DNA of 64,000 bases from Flavobacteriaceae bacterium MAR_2010_188 (GTDB taxonomy: Bacteria > Bacteroidota > Bacteroidia > Flavobacteriales > Flavobacteriaceae). Each line of letters begins with the position of its first letter. The stretch's first letter is position 1. Where the stretch lies: contig LT629302.1 in NCBI GenBank assembly GCA_900104375.1, positions 2,382,001 to 2,446,000 of the forward strand, in the 5' to 3' direction. Shown here piece by piece: positions 62,889 to 64,000 of the stretch. A program made the translations under genes and the position numbers. The notes under the pieces were generated by a model that searched no databases, was not told the DNA's origin, and saw only the letters and a list, made by a program, of their open reading frames with translations.

Positions 62889-63404
62889 CTACTCCACAAT
62901 AAACTTACCACGCATCATTTGGAAGTGACCCGGGAAGCTGCATAAAAATTCATATTCACCTGGCTCAGTTGGAGCAGTAAATTCAACCGAATCTGTTTGA
63001 CCACCACCGATCATTTTAGTATGAGCGATGATTTGGTCTTGCATTGCAGCTGGAATGTAGTCGTTATCTTTCGAGGTTGCAGCTGCAGCAGCGAAATCTT
63101 CTGGATTAGCCGACTTCATTAAGATTACCACATTATGTCCCATAACCTGCTTATCTAGCTTTCCGATATGTCTTAAGGTCAACTTAACTTTCTCTCCAGC
63201 TTTTGCCCTAAGTTCATTTTTATCATACTGCATTAAATCATTTCCGGTAATAACCAGATTGGTCATATTCTCGTCGCTTTTCTTTTCGACTGGGGTATTA
63301 GATTGAATCTTTACATTTTCTTTCTCCTCTTTCTTTTCATCACCACCACAGTTTAAAAGAAATAATGAGCATAAGGAAAGCATAACATATTTAGTGATTT
63401 TCAT
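62889..63404 (-). CDS. Azurin-like cupredoxin lipoprotein
   Basis: A 171-residue protein: lipoprotein signal (YVMLSLCSLFLLNC), a Lys/Glu-rich linker (about 20-45), then azurin. Copper ligands: His in VMGHNVVIL near 90, then Cys-His-Met in FLCSFPGHFQMMRG near the end. It carries electrons in the periplasm or at the outer leaf, for example between a quinol-oxidising complex and a terminal oxidase. It is a single gene. Confidence 0.93.
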   Translation of the reverse strand: MKITKYVMLSLCSLFLLNCGGDEKKEEKENVKIQSNTPVEKKSDENMTNLVITGNDLMQYDKNELRAKAGEKVKLTLRHIGKLDKQVMGHNVVILMKSANPEDFAAAAATSKDNDYIPAAMQDQIIAHTKMIGGGQTDSVEFTAPTEPGEYEFLCSFPGHFQMMRGKFIVE

Positions 63405-63456
63405 TTTTTATGAATTTAGTTTTTAGATTAATCGATTATTATTAGAGTAAATAAAA

Positions 63457-64000
63457 TTACAAAATATAATCCGTACTGATAAAATTAGATTTTCTAGAAT
63501 CCAATAATTCATTCAATATTTTTTTGTTGTATTCATTATCCTTAGAGGCCACAAAAGTTCTAATAGAAAATGACCTCAACGCATCGTGCACACTCAACGT
63601 GGCAACGGCAGAATCCTTTCTTCCTGTAAACGGATATACGTCTGGCCCTCTTTGGCAGGAACTGTTAAGATTAACTCTACAGACAAGATTTACCAAGGTA
63701 TCTATCAATGGTGAAAGTGTTTTTATATCCTTCCCAAACAAACTTACCTGCTGACCATAGTGAGATTCCGCCATATCGTCCAATGGTTCTTCAATATCAT
63801 TAAATGCAACTATAGGAATTACTGGCCCAAACTGTTCTTCTTTAAAGACCCTCATATCCTTGGTTACTGGATAAAGCACCGCCGGAAAAATAAAATTTTC
63901 AGTTGTTTGTCCTCCTTTATCATTCAAGATTCGAGCGCCTTTAGATAAGGCATCGTCGATTAATTGTTGGATATATTCTGGTTTGTCGGTCTCTGGCAAT
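63457..64000 (-). CDS. NADP-dependent aldehyde dehydrogenase, GapN-like (3' part, cut by window edge)
   Basis: The last 180 residues of an ALDH-superfamily protein; the 5' end lies beyond base 64000. [18 protein letters not shown] and the C-terminal [20 protein letters not shown] block match non-phosphorylating glyceraldehyde-3-phosphate dehydrogenase (GapN). A longer tail after the barrel ([16 protein letters not shown]) is present. The catalytic Cys is upstream of the edge and cannot be checked. Confidence 0.8.
   Translation of the reverse strand, partial: LPETDKPEYIQQLIDDALSKGARILNDKGGQTTENFIFPAVLYPVTKDMRVFKEEQFGPVIPIVAFNDIEEPLDDMAESHYGQQVSLFGKDIKTLSPLIDTLVNLVCRVNLNSSCQRGPDVYPFTGRKDSAVATLSVHDALRSFSIRTFVASKDNEYNKKILNELLDSRKSNFISTDYIL

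Overview
The window looks like a chromosomal segment of a member of the Flavobacteriaceae (Bacteroidota). The DNA is AT-rich. Several promoters fit the Bacteroidota pattern (TTG, about 19-21 nt, TAnnTTTG). A gliding-type GldA ATPase is present, methionine synthase is split into two genes, arginine synthesis uses an N-acylornithine transcarbamylase, and several enzymes are lipoproteins or SusCD-free periplasmic sugar proteins. No rRNA, tRNA, CRISPR array, phage or intact insertion sequence was seen. Most of the window is core biosynthesis.

Layout. 1-460: degenerate ~47-bp repeats. 461-2961: ECF sigma factor operon with a membrane partner and a beta-barrel protein. 3132-10209: polyprenyl synthase, rlmN, queA, aroA, a MazG-like protein, a decayed DUF3857 gene, dtd, rsgA. 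10306-14448: Phe/Tyr operon (pheA, aminotransferase, tyrA, DAHP synthase-chorismate mutase) behind a Phe/Tyr-rich leader peptide and an intrinsic terminator. 14544-17610: gldA, a GIN-domain lipoprotein, a large heptanucleotide repeat array, a PagL-like protein. 17645-22980: metF and split metH under a SAM-I riboswitch, with a four-helix-bundle (S23) gene between the metH halves. 23085-34534: cysM-cysE with their own promoter and palindrome, then a long cotranscribed set for sulfite reduction, siroheme and methionine synthesis (metY, metX, metZ-like, rrf2, cysH, sulfite reductase-HEPN, cobA, siroheme synthase, FNR) under a second SAM-I riboswitch.

34567-43498: a conserved helical protein, leuACDB with a terminator, a DUF6624 lipoprotein, an esterase, a ROK glucokinase. 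43499-53113: arginine cluster (GNAT, argG, argC, proC, argD, argF', argB, argE, argH), headed by a second candidate attenuator whose leader peptide carries an Arg-Arg pair inside a terminator hairpin. 54002-61685: divergent locus for 3-keto-sugar metabolism (DUF1080, two TIM barrels, Gfo/Idh, MFS permease; GMC oxidoreductase with its Tat-exported small subunit). 61839-64000: LpxR-like lipid A deacylase, azurin, and the 3' part of a GapN-like aldehyde dehydrogenase cut by the window edge.

The strongest regulatory observations are the two leader-peptide attenuators (Phe/Tyr and Arg), the paired SAM-I riboswitches, and a palindrome over the -33 box of the cysE promoter. The strongest structural curiosities are heptanucleotide microsatellite arrays in operon gaps, one of them translated into the MetH N-terminus, and a small CCTGCC..GGCAGG palindrome placed just before three different start codons.
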